Source: an uncultured Microbacterium sp.
GTDB lineage: Bacteria > Actinomycetota > Actinomycetes > Actinomycetales > Microbacteriaceae
NCBI RefSeq assembly: GCF_900078385.1
Contig: NZ_FLQR01000004.1
Span: forward strand, 1 to 40,792
DNA: 40,792 nucleotides
Reading direction: 5' to 3'
Of the stretch, positions 23,886 to 33,673 are shown one piece after another (the stretch's first letter is position 1; each line of letters begins with the position of its first letter). The notes below the pieces were generated by a model. The model made no database searches. It was given only the letters and a program-made list of their open reading frames with translations, and was not told the DNA's origin. The position numbers and the translations under genes were made by a program.

Positions 23886-25439
23886 TCAGCCCTTCCGACG
23901 GCGGCTCGGCGGGGCATCCATCGCGAGCGTCTCCCCGCGGAAGAACGCCGGGCGACGGATCGCCTGCCAGATCATGACGACGATGCCGATCACGATGATC
24001 GCCATCCCGAGGATGAAGACGATGCCGACACCGCCCACGTTGGCGCCCGAGCCGTACGCCGGATCCATCGAGTCGATGAGCGTCGTGACGAACAGGACGA
24101 GCAGGATGACGCCGCCCACGAGCGGGAAGAGGAACGTGAAGAACACGTTCCGCGTCGAGTCGAACCACTGCTTGCGGAAGTACCAGACGCACGCGAACGC
24201 CGTGATCCCGTAGTAGAAGCAGATCATCATGCCGAGCGTGAGGATCGTGTCCCACAGGGTGTTCTCACTGACGACGCGCATGACGGCATAGAACGCGGAG
24301 GCCACGATCGCCGAGACGATCGTCGCGTAGCCGGGCGTGAAGAACCGCGGGCTGACCTTCGCGTAGGCCGGCGGCAGCGCGCCGTAGTGGCCCATCGCGA
24401 GAAGGGTGCGCGCGGGTCCGACGAAGGTCGACTGCAGCGACGACGCCGAGCTCGTGAGCACCGCGAGCGAGACGAGGAACGCGAGCGGCCCGAGCACCGG
24501 GTCGGAGAGGAAGAAGAACACGTTGGACTGGATGTCCTCGTTGCCGAGGCCCAGGTCCCCCGTGCCGACGCCCGCGAACATGATCATGGCGACGGCGAGC
24601 AGGAGGTACAGCGAGACGATCGTGAGGACCGTGATGGTCGCGGCGCGTCCCGGCGTGCGCTCGGGGTCCTTCGTCTCCTCGTTCATCGTCAGCGTGACGT
24701 CCCAGCCCCAGAAGATGAAGATCGACAGGGACAGGCCCGCCGCGAACGCGCTGAACGAGGGCACCGCGAACGGGTTGAACCAGTTGAAGTCGAACGGCGT
24801 GTAGTCGAACCCGTTGCCGCTCACGGCCTGGACGATCGCGGCGACGGCGAAGATCAGCAGCACCGCGATCTGGAACGTGACGAGGACGTACTGCAGCTTC
24901 TGCGTCGTCTGCATGTCGCGGTACGAGATGTATGTCGCCCCGAGCATGAACAGGAGGCAGACCGCGATGTTGATGACGGTGTTCGTCGCGAGATCGGCGA
25001 TGTCCGGGTTCCCGGTGATCTGCGAGATCAGCAAGAAGAGGAAGTCGACGGCGACGCCGGCGAGATTGGAGAGCACGAGGATCGTCGCGACGACGAGGCC
25101 CCAGCCTGCCATCCACCCGATCCACGGCCCGAACGCGCGGGCCGCCCAGGTGAACGAGGTGCCGGCGTCCGGCATCCGGTTGTTGAGCTCGCGGTAGCCG
25201 AACGCGACCAGCAGCATCGGGATGAAGCCGATCAGGATGATGGCGGGCACCTGGGCGCCGACGACGGATGCCGTCGGGCCGACGGCCGCCGTGAAGGTGT
25301 AGGCCGGGGCGATGCACGAGATGCCGATGACGACGGCGCCGATGAGGCCGACGGTGCCGGCGCTCAGGCCCTTGTTCGACAATCCGCCGGGCTGCTCGCC
25401 GGCGGTCGGAGCGAGCGGTGCTGCTTCGGGTGCGCTCAT
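23886..25439 (-). CDS. APC-family amino acid/polyamine permease, probable putrescine or GABA importer
   Basis: The 517-residue protein has about 12 transmembrane helices. The APC core is visible from GLSAGTVGLIGAVVIGISCIAPAYTFTA, and the helix 3 region reads MPDAGTSFTWAARAFGPWIGW. The conserved ETKDPERTPGRA loop lies near the middle. Start codon and upstream stop overlap (ATGA) with the universal stress protein gene, so the two are co-translated. The operon context makes putrescine or GABA the likeliest substrate; sequence alone does not tell them apart. The C-terminal tail is basic. Confidence 0.9.
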   Translation of the reverse strand: MSAPEAAPLAPTAGEQPGGLSNKGLSAGTVGLIGAVVIGISCIAPAYTFTAAVGPTASVVGAQVPAIILIGFIPMLLVAFGYRELNNRMPDAGTSFTWAARAFGPWIGWMAGWGLVVATILVLSNLAGVAVDFLFLLISQITGNPDIADLATNTVINIAVCLLFMLGATYISYRDMQTTQKLQYVLVTFQIAVLLIFAVAAIVQAVSGNGFDYTPFDFNWFNPFAVPSFSAFAAGLSLSIFIFWGWDVTLTMNEETKDPERTPGRAATITVLTIVSLYLLLAVAMIMFAGVGTGDLGLGNEDIQSNVFFFLSDPVLGPLAFLVSLAVLTSSASSLQSTFVGPARTLLAMGHYGALPPAYAKVSPRFFTPGYATIVSAIVASAFYAVMRVVSENTLWDTILTLGMMICFYYGITAFACVWYFRKQWFDSTRNVFFTFLFPLVGGVILLVLFVTTLIDSMDPAYGSGANVGGVGIVFILGMAIIVIGIVVMIWQAIRRPAFFRGETLAMDAPPSRRRKG

Positions 25440-26323
25440 CGCTGCTGTCCTTCCTGGGTGCGGGTGCGGGGCACGACGATCATCGGCACCGGGACTTCGT
25501 GGAGCATCTTGGCCGCCGTCGAGCCGAGGAACAGGCGCCGCGGGCGGGCGAGGCGGCTCGAGCCGACGAGGAGGACCTCGCCGGGCTGCCAGTCGAGGTC
25601 GCGCACGGCGTCCTCGATGCTGTCGCCCTCGGCGACGACGACCTCGGCGCCCAGCCGGGCCGGGAGCTCGGCGCGCGCGGCGGCGAGGACGTCGGCCGCG
25701 GCGGTCGAACCGGCCGTGCGGATCGCCGCGGTGTCGGCCGTGGCCGGCAGGTCGACGGGGAGCAGCGAGAGGAGGCGCACCGAGGCGCCCGTCGCGTCGG
25801 CGAGCGACGCGGCCTCCTCGATGAGCACATCGGCGCCGGGCCGCGTTCCCACCGCGACGGTCAGCCGGCCGAGCGGGGTGTCCGCCGCGACCTTGCGGGT
25901 GCCGCGGGGCACGAGCACGACGGGCACGTCGGACGAGTGCAGGAGCTCGGTCGTGGTCGATCCCAGTCGGTGCCGCCCCCGCGCGCCCCCGTCGGCGGCG
26001 CCGACGACGATGCGCGAGGCGCCGAGCTCGCCGGCGGCCTCGATGAGGCCCTCCGCGAACGACTCGGCGGCGCGGATGTGGCGCGTGACGGCGGTGCCCT
26101 CCGGAAGGAGGGCCTCCGCGGCATCCAGCCATTCCTCGGCCTGACCGCGGAGGTGCCGATCGTACGAGGCGTCCGGCGGCGTGATGACGCTGCGCCCCTC
26201 CGACGGCAGGATGATGGCGACGTGCAGCGGAGCGGCAGTCGCCGCGGCGAGACGCGCGCCGAAGGCGAGGGCGTCGCGCCCCGGTTTGGTGGCGGTATAG
26301 CCGACGATCACAGGTGCGCTCAC
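25436..26323 (-). CDS. Tandem-domain universal stress protein
   Basis: The 295-residue protein has two Usp domains (about 1-140 and 150-290). Domain 1 begins APVIVGYTATKPGRDALAFG and carries the nucleotide loop VGAADGG...LGSTTTELL. Domain 2 has LLVGSSRLARPRRLFLGSTA. Both loops keep the GST motif that binds ATP in many Usp proteins. The GTG at 26323 has a GAGGAGGT ribosome-binding site and overlaps the oxidase stop. Usp proteins linked to transporter genes are thought to modulate the transporter, which would fit the coupled APC permease; that is inference. Confidence 0.9.
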   Translation of the reverse strand: MSAPVIVGYTATKPGRDALAFGARLAAATAAPLHVAIILPSEGRSVITPPDASYDRHLRGQAEEWLDAAEALLPEGTAVTRHIRAAESFAEGLIEAAGELGASRIVVGAADGGARGRHRLGSTTTELLHSSDVPVVLVPRGTRKVAADTPLGRLTVAVGTRPGADVLIEEAASLADATGASVRLLSLLPVDLPATADTAAIRTAGSTAAADVLAAARAELPARLGAEVVVAEGDSIEDAVRDLDWQPGEVLLVGSSRLARPRRLFLGSTAAKMLHEVPVPMIVVPRTRTQEGQQR

Positions 26324-27678
26324 GCGCGGACCTCCTCGAGGATGGTGTCGGCGACGAGTCGTCCCATGCGGATCGCGCCGTCGACGTGCTGGTATCCCGC
26401 GCCGGCCAGATCGCTGCATGCGAAGTGGACGGGTCCGACGGGGGTGCGCAGGTCTGCGCCGTAGCGGGAGAGCCCGCCCAGATCGAAGCTCGCGGCGTAC
26501 GCGCCGCGGGTCCACTCCTCCGAGCCCCAGTCGCTCTCGTAGTACACGACGGGGTTCTTCGCCTCCGGCCCGTAATAGTGGGAGAGCGATTCGAGGATGC
26601 GCTCGCGGCGCTCCTCGGCGGAGACCCGGAACACGTCGTCGGCGTTCCGGTCTGAGACGAAGCCGACGAGGGTCCCTCGTTCGTCGCCGTGGTTGGTGTT
26701 GTCGTAGGCCTCGTGCGACAGCTCGTAGGGGCTGAACGCCGTGCCGGACAGGCCCTGCTCGCGCCAGAACGGGCGGTCGTAGACCGCGTGCACCTTGATG
26801 ACGAAGCCCATCGAGATGTGCTGGTGCATCTGGTGCTGGAGGCGGGGCAGGGCGGGGACGAACGAGATCCGGTTGTAGAGCACGGGCGCGAGCGCCAGGA
26901 TCGCGTGGCGGGCGCGCACGGTGATGCCGTCGGCGACCGCGGTGACACCGGCATCCGACCACTCGAGGCTTCGCACCGGCTGCCCGAGGAAGACGTCCTC
27001 GCCGAGACGCTCGGCCAGGAGCAGCGGCACCTGCTGCAGGCCCCCGACGACGCGCTTGTCGAGGATGAAGTCGGCATCCACGAGGTGCGAGTAGCTGCCG
27101 GCGCTCGCCGCCATCAGGAGCGACTGCAGCAGCGAGAAGGCGTGCGTGGGCTTCGTGAGCATCGCCGATCCGGTGGCGAACGCGAGGTTGCGCACCGCTT
27201 CGTCGTCATCCGTCTGCGCGCGCAGCCACGCGTCCCACGAGACCTGGTCCCATTCGGCGGCCCGCGGATGCGCCCACGGGCGGTCGGGGTCGATCTCGGC
27301 GACCATCGCGTCGAGGCGTTCGGTGATCTCGCCGATCGCCCGCTCGGTCTCCGCGCTCACGGGGAACACGTCGCCCGTGAAGCGCGAGACGGCGCCGTCC
27401 GGGCCGATGTAGACGCTGTCGCCCTCGCGGTACCGGCTGAAGGTCTCCAGGCCCAGATCCGCGACGGTGTCGATGAGCGCGTCCTGGTCGGGCGAGATCC
27501 ACTGGCCGCCGATCTCGAGCATGGCGCCGTCGATCACGTCCGTCCACAGCCGTCCGCCCACGCGATCGCGGGCTTCGAGGACCGCGACGGAGAGTCCCGC
27601 CGTTCGGAGCTGGTTCGCGGCGGTGAGGCCCGCGGCGCCGGCCCCCACGATGACGACGTCCCGGGTGATCTCGTTCAT
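26320..27678 (-). CDS. puo: Flavin-containing amine oxidase, probable putrescine oxidase
   Basis: The 452-residue FAD enzyme shows the dinucleotide motif DVVIVGAGAAGLTAANQL at about 7-24, then VLEARDRVGGRLWT, ending with the FAD-binding GAGYQHVDGAIRMGRLVAD. It resembles actinobacterial putrescine oxidase and monoamine oxidases. Putrescine oxidase makes 4-aminobutanal, ammonia and hydrogen peroxide. A gabT-gabD-permease operon strongly supports putrescine as the substrate, though a monoamine cannot be excluded. GAAGGAG lies five bases before the ATG. The symbol is by context. Confidence 0.88.
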   Translation of the reverse strand: MNEITRDVVIVGAGAAGLTAANQLRTAGLSVAVLEARDRVGGRLWTDVIDGAMLEIGGQWISPDQDALIDTVADLGLETFSRYREGDSVYIGPDGAVSRFTGDVFPVSAETERAIGEITERLDAMVAEIDPDRPWAHPRAAEWDQVSWDAWLRAQTDDDEAVRNLAFATGSAMLTKPTHAFSLLQSLLMAASAGSYSHLVDADFILDKRVVGGLQQVPLLLAERLGEDVFLGQPVRSLEWSDAGVTAVADGITVRARHAILALAPVLYNRISFVPALPRLQHQMHQHISMGFVIKVHAVYDRPFWREQGLSGTAFSPYELSHEAYDNTNHGDERGTLVGFVSDRNADDVFRVSAEERRERILESLSHYYGPEAKNPVVYYESDWGSEEWTRGAYAASFDLGGLSRYGADLRTPVGPVHFACSDLAGAGYQHVDGAIRMGRLVADTILEEVRA

Positions 27679-27707
27679 GACTGCTCCTTCTCCGACGTCA
27701 CGGGACG

Positions 27708-29057
27708 TCATTGCGCGGCGAGGGCGGCGGCGACGACATCCAGCCCCTCGTTGAGGAGGTCGTCGCCGATCGCGAGGGGCGGGAGGAAGCGGATCACGTT
27801 GCCGTACGTGCCGCACGTGAGGACGATCACGCCCTCCGCGATGCACGCCTTCGCGACCGCGGCCGTGAGCACGCCGTCCGGCGCGTTGGTCTGCGGGTCG
27901 ACGAACTCGGCGGCGATCATGGCGCCATGCCCGCGGACGTCGCCGATGCGCGGGTCGTTCGCCTGCAGAGACTCGAGGCGGGCGCGGAGGATCCCCCCGA
28001 TCTCACGCGCCCGCTCGAGCAGCCCGTCGTTCTCGAACGCATCGATGGATGCCAGCGCGGCGGCGCACGCGACGGGGTTCCCGCCGTACGTGCCGCCGAG
28101 GCCGCCGGTGTGCGAGGCGTCCATGATGTCGGCGCGTCCCGTGACGGCGGCCAAGGGCATGCCCCCCGCGATGCCCTTGGCCGTCGTGATCAGGTCGGGG
28201 ACGATGCCGAACAGCTCGCTGGCGAACATGGCCCCCGTGCGGGCGAAACCGGTCTGCACCTCGTCGGCGATGAAGACGACGCCGTTCGCGCGGCACCAGT
28301 CCACGAGCGCCGGGAGGAACCCGTCGGCCGGGACGATGAACCCGCCCTCGCCCTGGATGGGTTCGATGATGACGGCGGCGACGTTGTCGGCGCCGATCTG
28401 CTTCTCCATGAGGGAGATCGCCTTCGCCGCGGCTTCGGCGCCGGACAGTCCGTCGCGGAAGGGATAGGACAGCGGGGCGCGGTACACCTCGCCGGCGAAC
28501 GGGCCGAACCCGCTCTTGTACGGCATGGCCTTCGCGGTGAGAGCCATCGTGAGGTTCGTGCGGCCGTGGTACGCGTGGTCGAAGGCGACGACGGCGGTCC
28601 GGCCGGTGTGCTTGCGGGCGATCTTGACGGCGTTCTCGACCGCTTCGGCGCCGGAGTTGAACAGCGCGCTCTTCTTGGCGTGGTCGCCGGGGGTCAGGCG
28701 GTTCAGCGCCTCGGCGACGGCGACGTAGGACTCGTACGGCGAGATCATGAAGCACGTGTGCGTGAAGCGGGCCACCTGCTCCTGCACGGCGGCGACGACC
28801 GCGGGGTGCGCGTTGCCGACGGTCGTGACGGCGATACCGGCGCCGAGGTCGATGAGCGAGTTGCCGTCGGCGTCGACGACGACGCCGCCGCCGGCGGCCA
28901 CCGCCTCGATCGGCACCGTGTGACCGACCCCCGCCGCGACGGCGGCCGCCTTGCGGTCGAGCAGCTCCTGGGACCGGGGTCCCGGGATGGCGGTGTGGAT
29001 GCGGCGCTCCTGCAGAAGAGAAGGGCCGCCGGCGAGAGGGGTGTCGGTGAGGCTCAT
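27708..29057 (-). CDS. gabT: 4-aminobutyrate--2-oxoglutarate transaminase
   Basis: The 449-residue class III PLP aminotransferase converts GABA and 2-oxoglutarate to succinate semialdehyde and glutamate. Motifs include LFNSGAEAVENAVKIAR, FDHAYHGRTNLTMALT, VIIEPIQGEGG, D265 in FIADEVQTGFARTG and the PLP lysine K294 in TTAKGIAGGMP. The active-site loop GTYGGNP is also present. It is the first gene of the operon. TACGCT lies six bases upstream of the ATG with no Shine-Dalgarno, so it is probably leaderless. The promoter lacks a -35 box, consistent with activation by the divergent PucR regulator. Confidence 0.96.
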   Translation of the reverse strand: MSLTDTPLAGGPSLLQERRIHTAIPGPRSQELLDRKAAAVAAGVGHTVPIEAVAAGGGVVVDADGNSLIDLGAGIAVTTVGNAHPAVVAAVQEQVARFTHTCFMISPYESYVAVAEALNRLTPGDHAKKSALFNSGAEAVENAVKIARKHTGRTAVVAFDHAYHGRTNLTMALTAKAMPYKSGFGPFAGEVYRAPLSYPFRDGLSGAEAAAKAISLMEKQIGADNVAAVIIEPIQGEGGFIVPADGFLPALVDWCRANGVVFIADEVQTGFARTGAMFASELFGIVPDLITTAKGIAGGMPLAAVTGRADIMDASHTGGLGGTYGGNPVACAAALASIDAFENDGLLERAREIGGILRARLESLQANDPRIGDVRGHGAMIAAEFVDPQTNAPDGVLTAAVAKACIAEGVIVLTCGTYGNVIRFLPPLAIGDDLLNEGLDVVAAALAAQ

Positions 29058-29063
29058 GCGGGG

Positions 29064-29069
29064 AGCGTA
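29064..29069 (-). promoter_or_regulatory. -10 element of the leaderless gabT promoter
   Basis: TACGCT on the minus strand, exactly six bases before the ATG at 29057. Nothing resembling a -35 box lies 16-18 bases upstream. An activator would be needed, and PucR-type repeats lie 33-75 bases upstream. Confidence 0.5.
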
Positions 29070-29101
29070 TGCCCGCCGCTCCCCCCGCCGCAGTGGCCGT
29101 C

Positions 29102-29139
29102 ATGTACATTTCCTACCGTTGACCTGTACGCGACGTACA
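29102..29139. promoter_or_regulatory. PucR-type operator pair in the gabT-pucR gap
   Basis: ATGTACAT (29102-29109) is a palindrome. TGTAC-GCGAC-GTACA (29125-29139) is a perfect inverted repeat. Both share the half-site TGTAC. They lie about -45 and -68 from the predicted gabT start, a position suited to activation, and just before the regulator's ribosome-binding site. Confidence 0.65.
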
Positions 29140-29150
29140 CGGAGGTGCAC

Positions 29151-30725
29151 ATGGCGACCACGGAGCCTCAGCCGACCCTGCGGGAACTGCTGCGACGCCG
29201 CGATCTGCGCCTGCGGCTCGCACTGACCGAGGACGAGCTGGAGCCGGAGGCGCTGGACCGCACGATCCGGTGGGTCCACGGCTCCGACCTCGCCGACCCG
29301 ACGCCGTTCCTCGCCGACGACCTCATCCTCCTCACGACCGGCACCCAGTTCGTCTCCGGCGATGCCGGCGCCGCGGAGGACCCCGCGCCCTACGACGAGT
29401 ACGTGGCGCGCCTGGACGCGCGGGGCGTCCGCGGCCTGGGGTTCGGCACCGAGGTCGTCCGCGCCGGCATCCCGCCCGCCCTCGTCGAAGCCTGCCGGGC
29501 CGTGCGGATGCCGCTGTTCGAAGTGCCCTACCGCACGCCGTTCATCGCCGTGGCCCGCGCGAACGCCGAGGCCATCGCCGCGCAGGCGTACGCACGGCGC
29601 GGCTGGGCCCTCTCCGCCCAGCGCGCGCTCTCACTCGCGGCGCTCCGCGCCGGCGGCGTCGAGTCGACCCTCGTGGAACTCGGCCGCCAGCTCGAGACGT
29701 GGGCCGGGCTCTTCGACGCCACCGGCACCGTGACGCGCGAGCACGCCGGACCGCTGGCGCCCGAGACGGCGGCGGCGCTCCGTGAGGAGGTCGCCGGAAT
29801 GCTGCGCCGCGGGGCGCGCGCCGGCGCCGCCGTCCGCATCGGCGGCGCCGACTTCACGGTCCAGACGCTCGGCCGCGGCGGACACCTCCGGGGCGCGGTC
29901 GCCCTCGCCGTGGGCGGGCTCGACCACGAGGCGCGCGGTGTCGTGACCGCCGCGGTCGCGACGATCGGACTGGCTCTCGAGCAGCAGGAGAGTGTCGAGC
30001 GGGCGCGGCGGGCCCTGCACCGCGGCATCGCGCAGCTGCTGCTGTCCGGGCAGAGCGCGCTCGCCGGGCGGACACTCCGCGAGACGGGCATGTCACTGCC
30101 CGCGGAGCCGGTGCTCGTGGCCGTCGCCGGGCTGCCGACGCCTCCGCGCGCGGCATGGGAGTGGGTCGACGCGCACGCCGCAGAGGCGCGCGGGGCACTG
30201 TTCGCCGGCGGCATGGAGGACGGCATCCTGCTGATCGTCCCGGCCTCCGCGCGCGGACTGCTCGACGAGTTCGCGGCGCAGGTGGATGCCCGCGTCGGCG
30301 TCTCGGCGCACACACGCTACGCGGGTCTCGCGGAGGCCGTCGCGACCGCGCGCGTCGCGCGCGAGCGCGGGACGGCGCCCGTCACCCACTTCGGCGAGCT
30401 CATCGATCGGGGCATCCTGCCGGCCCTGACCGGTGCCGGTCCCCGCGCGGCGGCGGCCGCGCTCATCGCGCCGCTGCGCGCGCACGATGAGCGCACCGGC
30501 TCCGACCTCACCGGCACCGTCCGAGGGTGGCTGGATGCCGAGTGCTCGCACGAGCGCGCGGCGCGCGAGCTCGGCGTCCATCGGCACACCGTCCGCGCGC
30601 GTCTCGCGCAGGCCGAGACGCTGCTCGGTCGCGACCTGTCGTCCTTCGCCGTGCGCGCCGAGCTGTGGACCGCGTTCGCACTCGACGCCGCGCCGCCGCG
30701 CGCCGATCAGCCGCGCGGCGCGTGA
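29151..30725 (+). CDS. PucR-family transcriptional regulator of the putrescine/GABA operon
   Basis: The protein has 524 residues from the ATG at 29151, with GGAGG six bases upstream. The N-terminal PucR domain (about 10-140) contains LADPTPFLADDLILLTTGTQF and RGLGFGTEVVRAGIPPALVEAC. A GAF-like middle is followed by the C-terminal PucR helix-turn-helix, with GWLDAECSHERAARELGVHR and TVRARLAQAETLLGRDL (about 450-500). Related regulators activate purine, proline or GABA catabolism. Its 3' end overlaps the convergent RamB-like gene by 19 bases. It probably senses an intermediate of putrescine breakdown. Confidence 0.9.
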   Translation: MATTEPQPTLRELLRRRDLRLRLALTEDELEPEALDRTIRWVHGSDLADPTPFLADDLILLTTGTQFVSGDAGAAEDPAPYDEYVARLDARGVRGLGFGTEVVRAGIPPALVEACRAVRMPLFEVPYRTPFIAVARANAEAIAAQAYARRGWALSAQRALSLAALRAGGVESTLVELGRQLETWAGLFDATGTVTREHAGPLAPETAAALREEVAGMLRRGARAGAAVRIGGADFTVQTLGRGGHLRGAVALAVGGLDHEARGVVTAAVATIGLALEQQESVERARRALHRGIAQLLLSGQSALAGRTLRETGMSLPAEPVLVAVAGLPTPPRAAWEWVDAHAAEARGALFAGGMEDGILLIVPASARGLLDEFAAQVDARVGVSAHTRYAGLAEAVATARVARERGTAPVTHFGELIDRGILPALTGAGPRAAAAALIAPLRAHDERTGSDLTGTVRGWLDAECSHERAARELGVHRHTVRARLAQAETLLGRDLSSFAVRAELWTAFALDAAPPRADQPRGA

Positions 30726-32179
30726 GCGTCCAGGAACTCGTACAGGTCGGTGGTGTCGACGCCCGGGAACGTGCCGGTCGGCAGCGTCGCGAGCAGCGTC
30801 CGGGGCGTCCGGACGTTGGGCCAGGCCTGATCGCGCCACTGGCCCTCCAGCTCGGCGGGGGCGCGCCGGCAGCACACCTCCACGGAGTGCCGTGAGATCC
30901 CCCGGTTCGGGCTGTCCCGTCCGATGAACCACTTGGTGTCCTCGAAGCGGACGCCGACGGACACCGAATGCGCACCCTCGCTGGAGGGCTCCACGCGGGC
31001 CGTGCACCAGTAGGTCCCGTTGCCGGTGTCGGTGTACTGGTAGTACGGGTTGAACTTGTCCGGGATGTCGAAGACGACGCGACTCGTCCACTTCCGGCAG
31101 CACAGCTGTCCCTCGATGGACCCGAGCCGGTCGGAGGGGAAGTTCACGTCGTCGTTCTCGTACGCCTTCGTGATCGTGCCGGACTCGTGGACCTTCAGGA
31201 AGTGGACCGGGATGTCGAGGTGCTCGGTCGCGAGGTTGGTGAAGCGGTGGGCGGCCGTCTCGTACGACACCGAGTAGGCGTCGCGGAGGTCCTCGATGGA
31301 GATCGCGCGGCGCGACTTGGCGTCCTGCAGGAACGCGACGGCGTGCTCCTCCGGGATCAGCAGGGCGCCGGTGAGGTAGTTCGTCTCGACCCGCTGCCGC
31401 AGGAACTCGGCATACGAGCGCGGCTCGGCGTGTCCGAGGATGCGGCTGGAGAGCGCCTGCAGCACGGCGGTGCGCGAGTCGCCCTTGGCCGGCACCGTGC
31501 TGGAGAGGTACAGACGCCCGTTGCGCAGGTCCGCGACGCTGCGGGTGGACGACGGCAGGTCGGGCACGTAGTGCAGCGAGAACCCGAGGTGCGCCGCGAT
31601 GTCGGATGCGGTCCGCTGCGTCAGCGGCCCGCCCGGGTGGTCGACGGCCGCCAGGATTCCGCGGGCCTGCGTCTCGAGTTCGGCGAAATGGTTGTCCTGC
31701 CGCCGCATGAGGTGCCGGAGCTCCACGTTCGCGCGCCGCGCCTCCTCGGGCGTCGCGGATCGCTCGTCGTTCAGGCGCTCCACCTCGCCCTGCAGCGCGA
31801 GGAGGGCCTGCAGCGCCTCGTCCGGCACGGTCTTCCCGATGCGGAACGGCTCGATGCCGAGAGCACGGAACGTCTGCCCCTTCATGGCGCGCTCGAGCGC
31901 GATCTCCAGCGTCGCGCGCGCATCCAGCGGCTCCGCCTCCAGGAGCGCATCGATCGTCGTGCCGAGCGCGCGGGCGATCGTGCGCAGCAGGGTCAGCCGC
32001 GGCTCCCGCTTCCCGGTCTCGATCATCGACAGCTGACTCGGGGCGCGCTCGACCGCCGCAGCGAGGTCGTCGAGCGTCATGCCGCGGGCGGTCCGCAGTT
32101 GGCGGATGCGGCGGCCGATGGTCAGCGCATCGGCCGCGTCCGGTTCGGCGGCGGCGGCGGCGTCTTCCACGATCGTCAT
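30707..32179 (-). CDS. ramB: RamB-like XRE regulator of acetate/glyoxylate genes
   Basis: The protein has 490 residues from the ATG at 32179; a longer frame upstream has no ribosome-binding site. An XRE helix-turn-helix lies at about 20-80 ([20 protein letters not shown]). An IrrE-like domain follows (about 190-330) in which the HEXXH zinc motif is replaced by SSRILGH, so no peptidase activity is expected. The DUF2083-type C-terminal domain contains C360, C361, C392, C436 and C437. This is the architecture of RamB and PrpR, regulators of acetate and propionate metabolism. Divergence from aceA matches Corynebacterium glutamicum, where RamB represses glyoxylate genes. The symbol is by analogy. 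Confidence 0.85.
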   Translation of the reverse strand: MTIVEDAAAAAEPDAADALTIGRRIRQLRTARGMTLDDLAAAVERAPSQLSMIETGKREPRLTLLRTIARALGTTIDALLEAEPLDARATLEIALERAMKGQTFRALGIEPFRIGKTVPDEALQALLALQGEVERLNDERSATPEEARRANVELRHLMRRQDNHFAELETQARGILAAVDHPGGPLTQRTASDIAAHLGFSLHYVPDLPSSTRSVADLRNGRLYLSSTVPAKGDSRTAVLQALSSRILGHAEPRSYAEFLRQRVETNYLTGALLIPEEHAVAFLQDAKSRRAISIEDLRDAYSVSYETAAHRFTNLATEHLDIPVHFLKVHESGTITKAYENDDVNFPSDRLGSIEGQLCCRKWTSRVVFDIPDKFNPYYQYTDTGNGTYWCTARVEPSSEGAHSVSVGVRFEDTKWFIGRDSPNRGISRHSVEVCCRRAPAELEGQWRDQAWPNVRTPRTLLATLPTGTFPGVDTTDLYEFLDAHAPRG

Positions 32180-32186
32180 GTCCGGA

Positions 32187-32257
32187 AGTGTGTCACGAGA
32201 GCAGAAGATCGTGCAATCTTCACACCCGTATCGGTCAAGGTCATGTCGAAACTTCAC
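32187..32257. promoter_or_regulatory. ramB-aceA intergenic control region
   Basis: GAAGAT-CGTGCA-ATCTTC (32204-32221) is a perfect inverted repeat. AATCTTCAC (32215-32223) recurs as AAACTTCAC at 32249-32257. On the minus strand TTGCAC (32216-32211) and CACACT (32192-32187) are 18 bases apart, with CACACT seven bases from the ramB ATG. The repeat therefore covers the -35 box of a possible leaderless ramB promoter. It resembles the AAACTTTGCAAA motif known for RamB only loosely. Confidence 0.5.
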
Positions 32258-32316
32258 GCAGAGTGGACCCACACAGCCCCGCCGGAGGAACCGGCATCCG
32301 ACGAAGGAGAACCGAC

Positions 32317-33633
<1,317 letters not shown>

Positions 33634-33673
33634 GCTGCCCCACCATTTCACCCACGCACAGGAAGAGCGGGCC

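Noticed and set aside
23580..26144. An 850-codon plus-strand open frame across three genes
   Set aside because: Charged, repetitive translation without domains; the minus-strand genes there have full family motifs.
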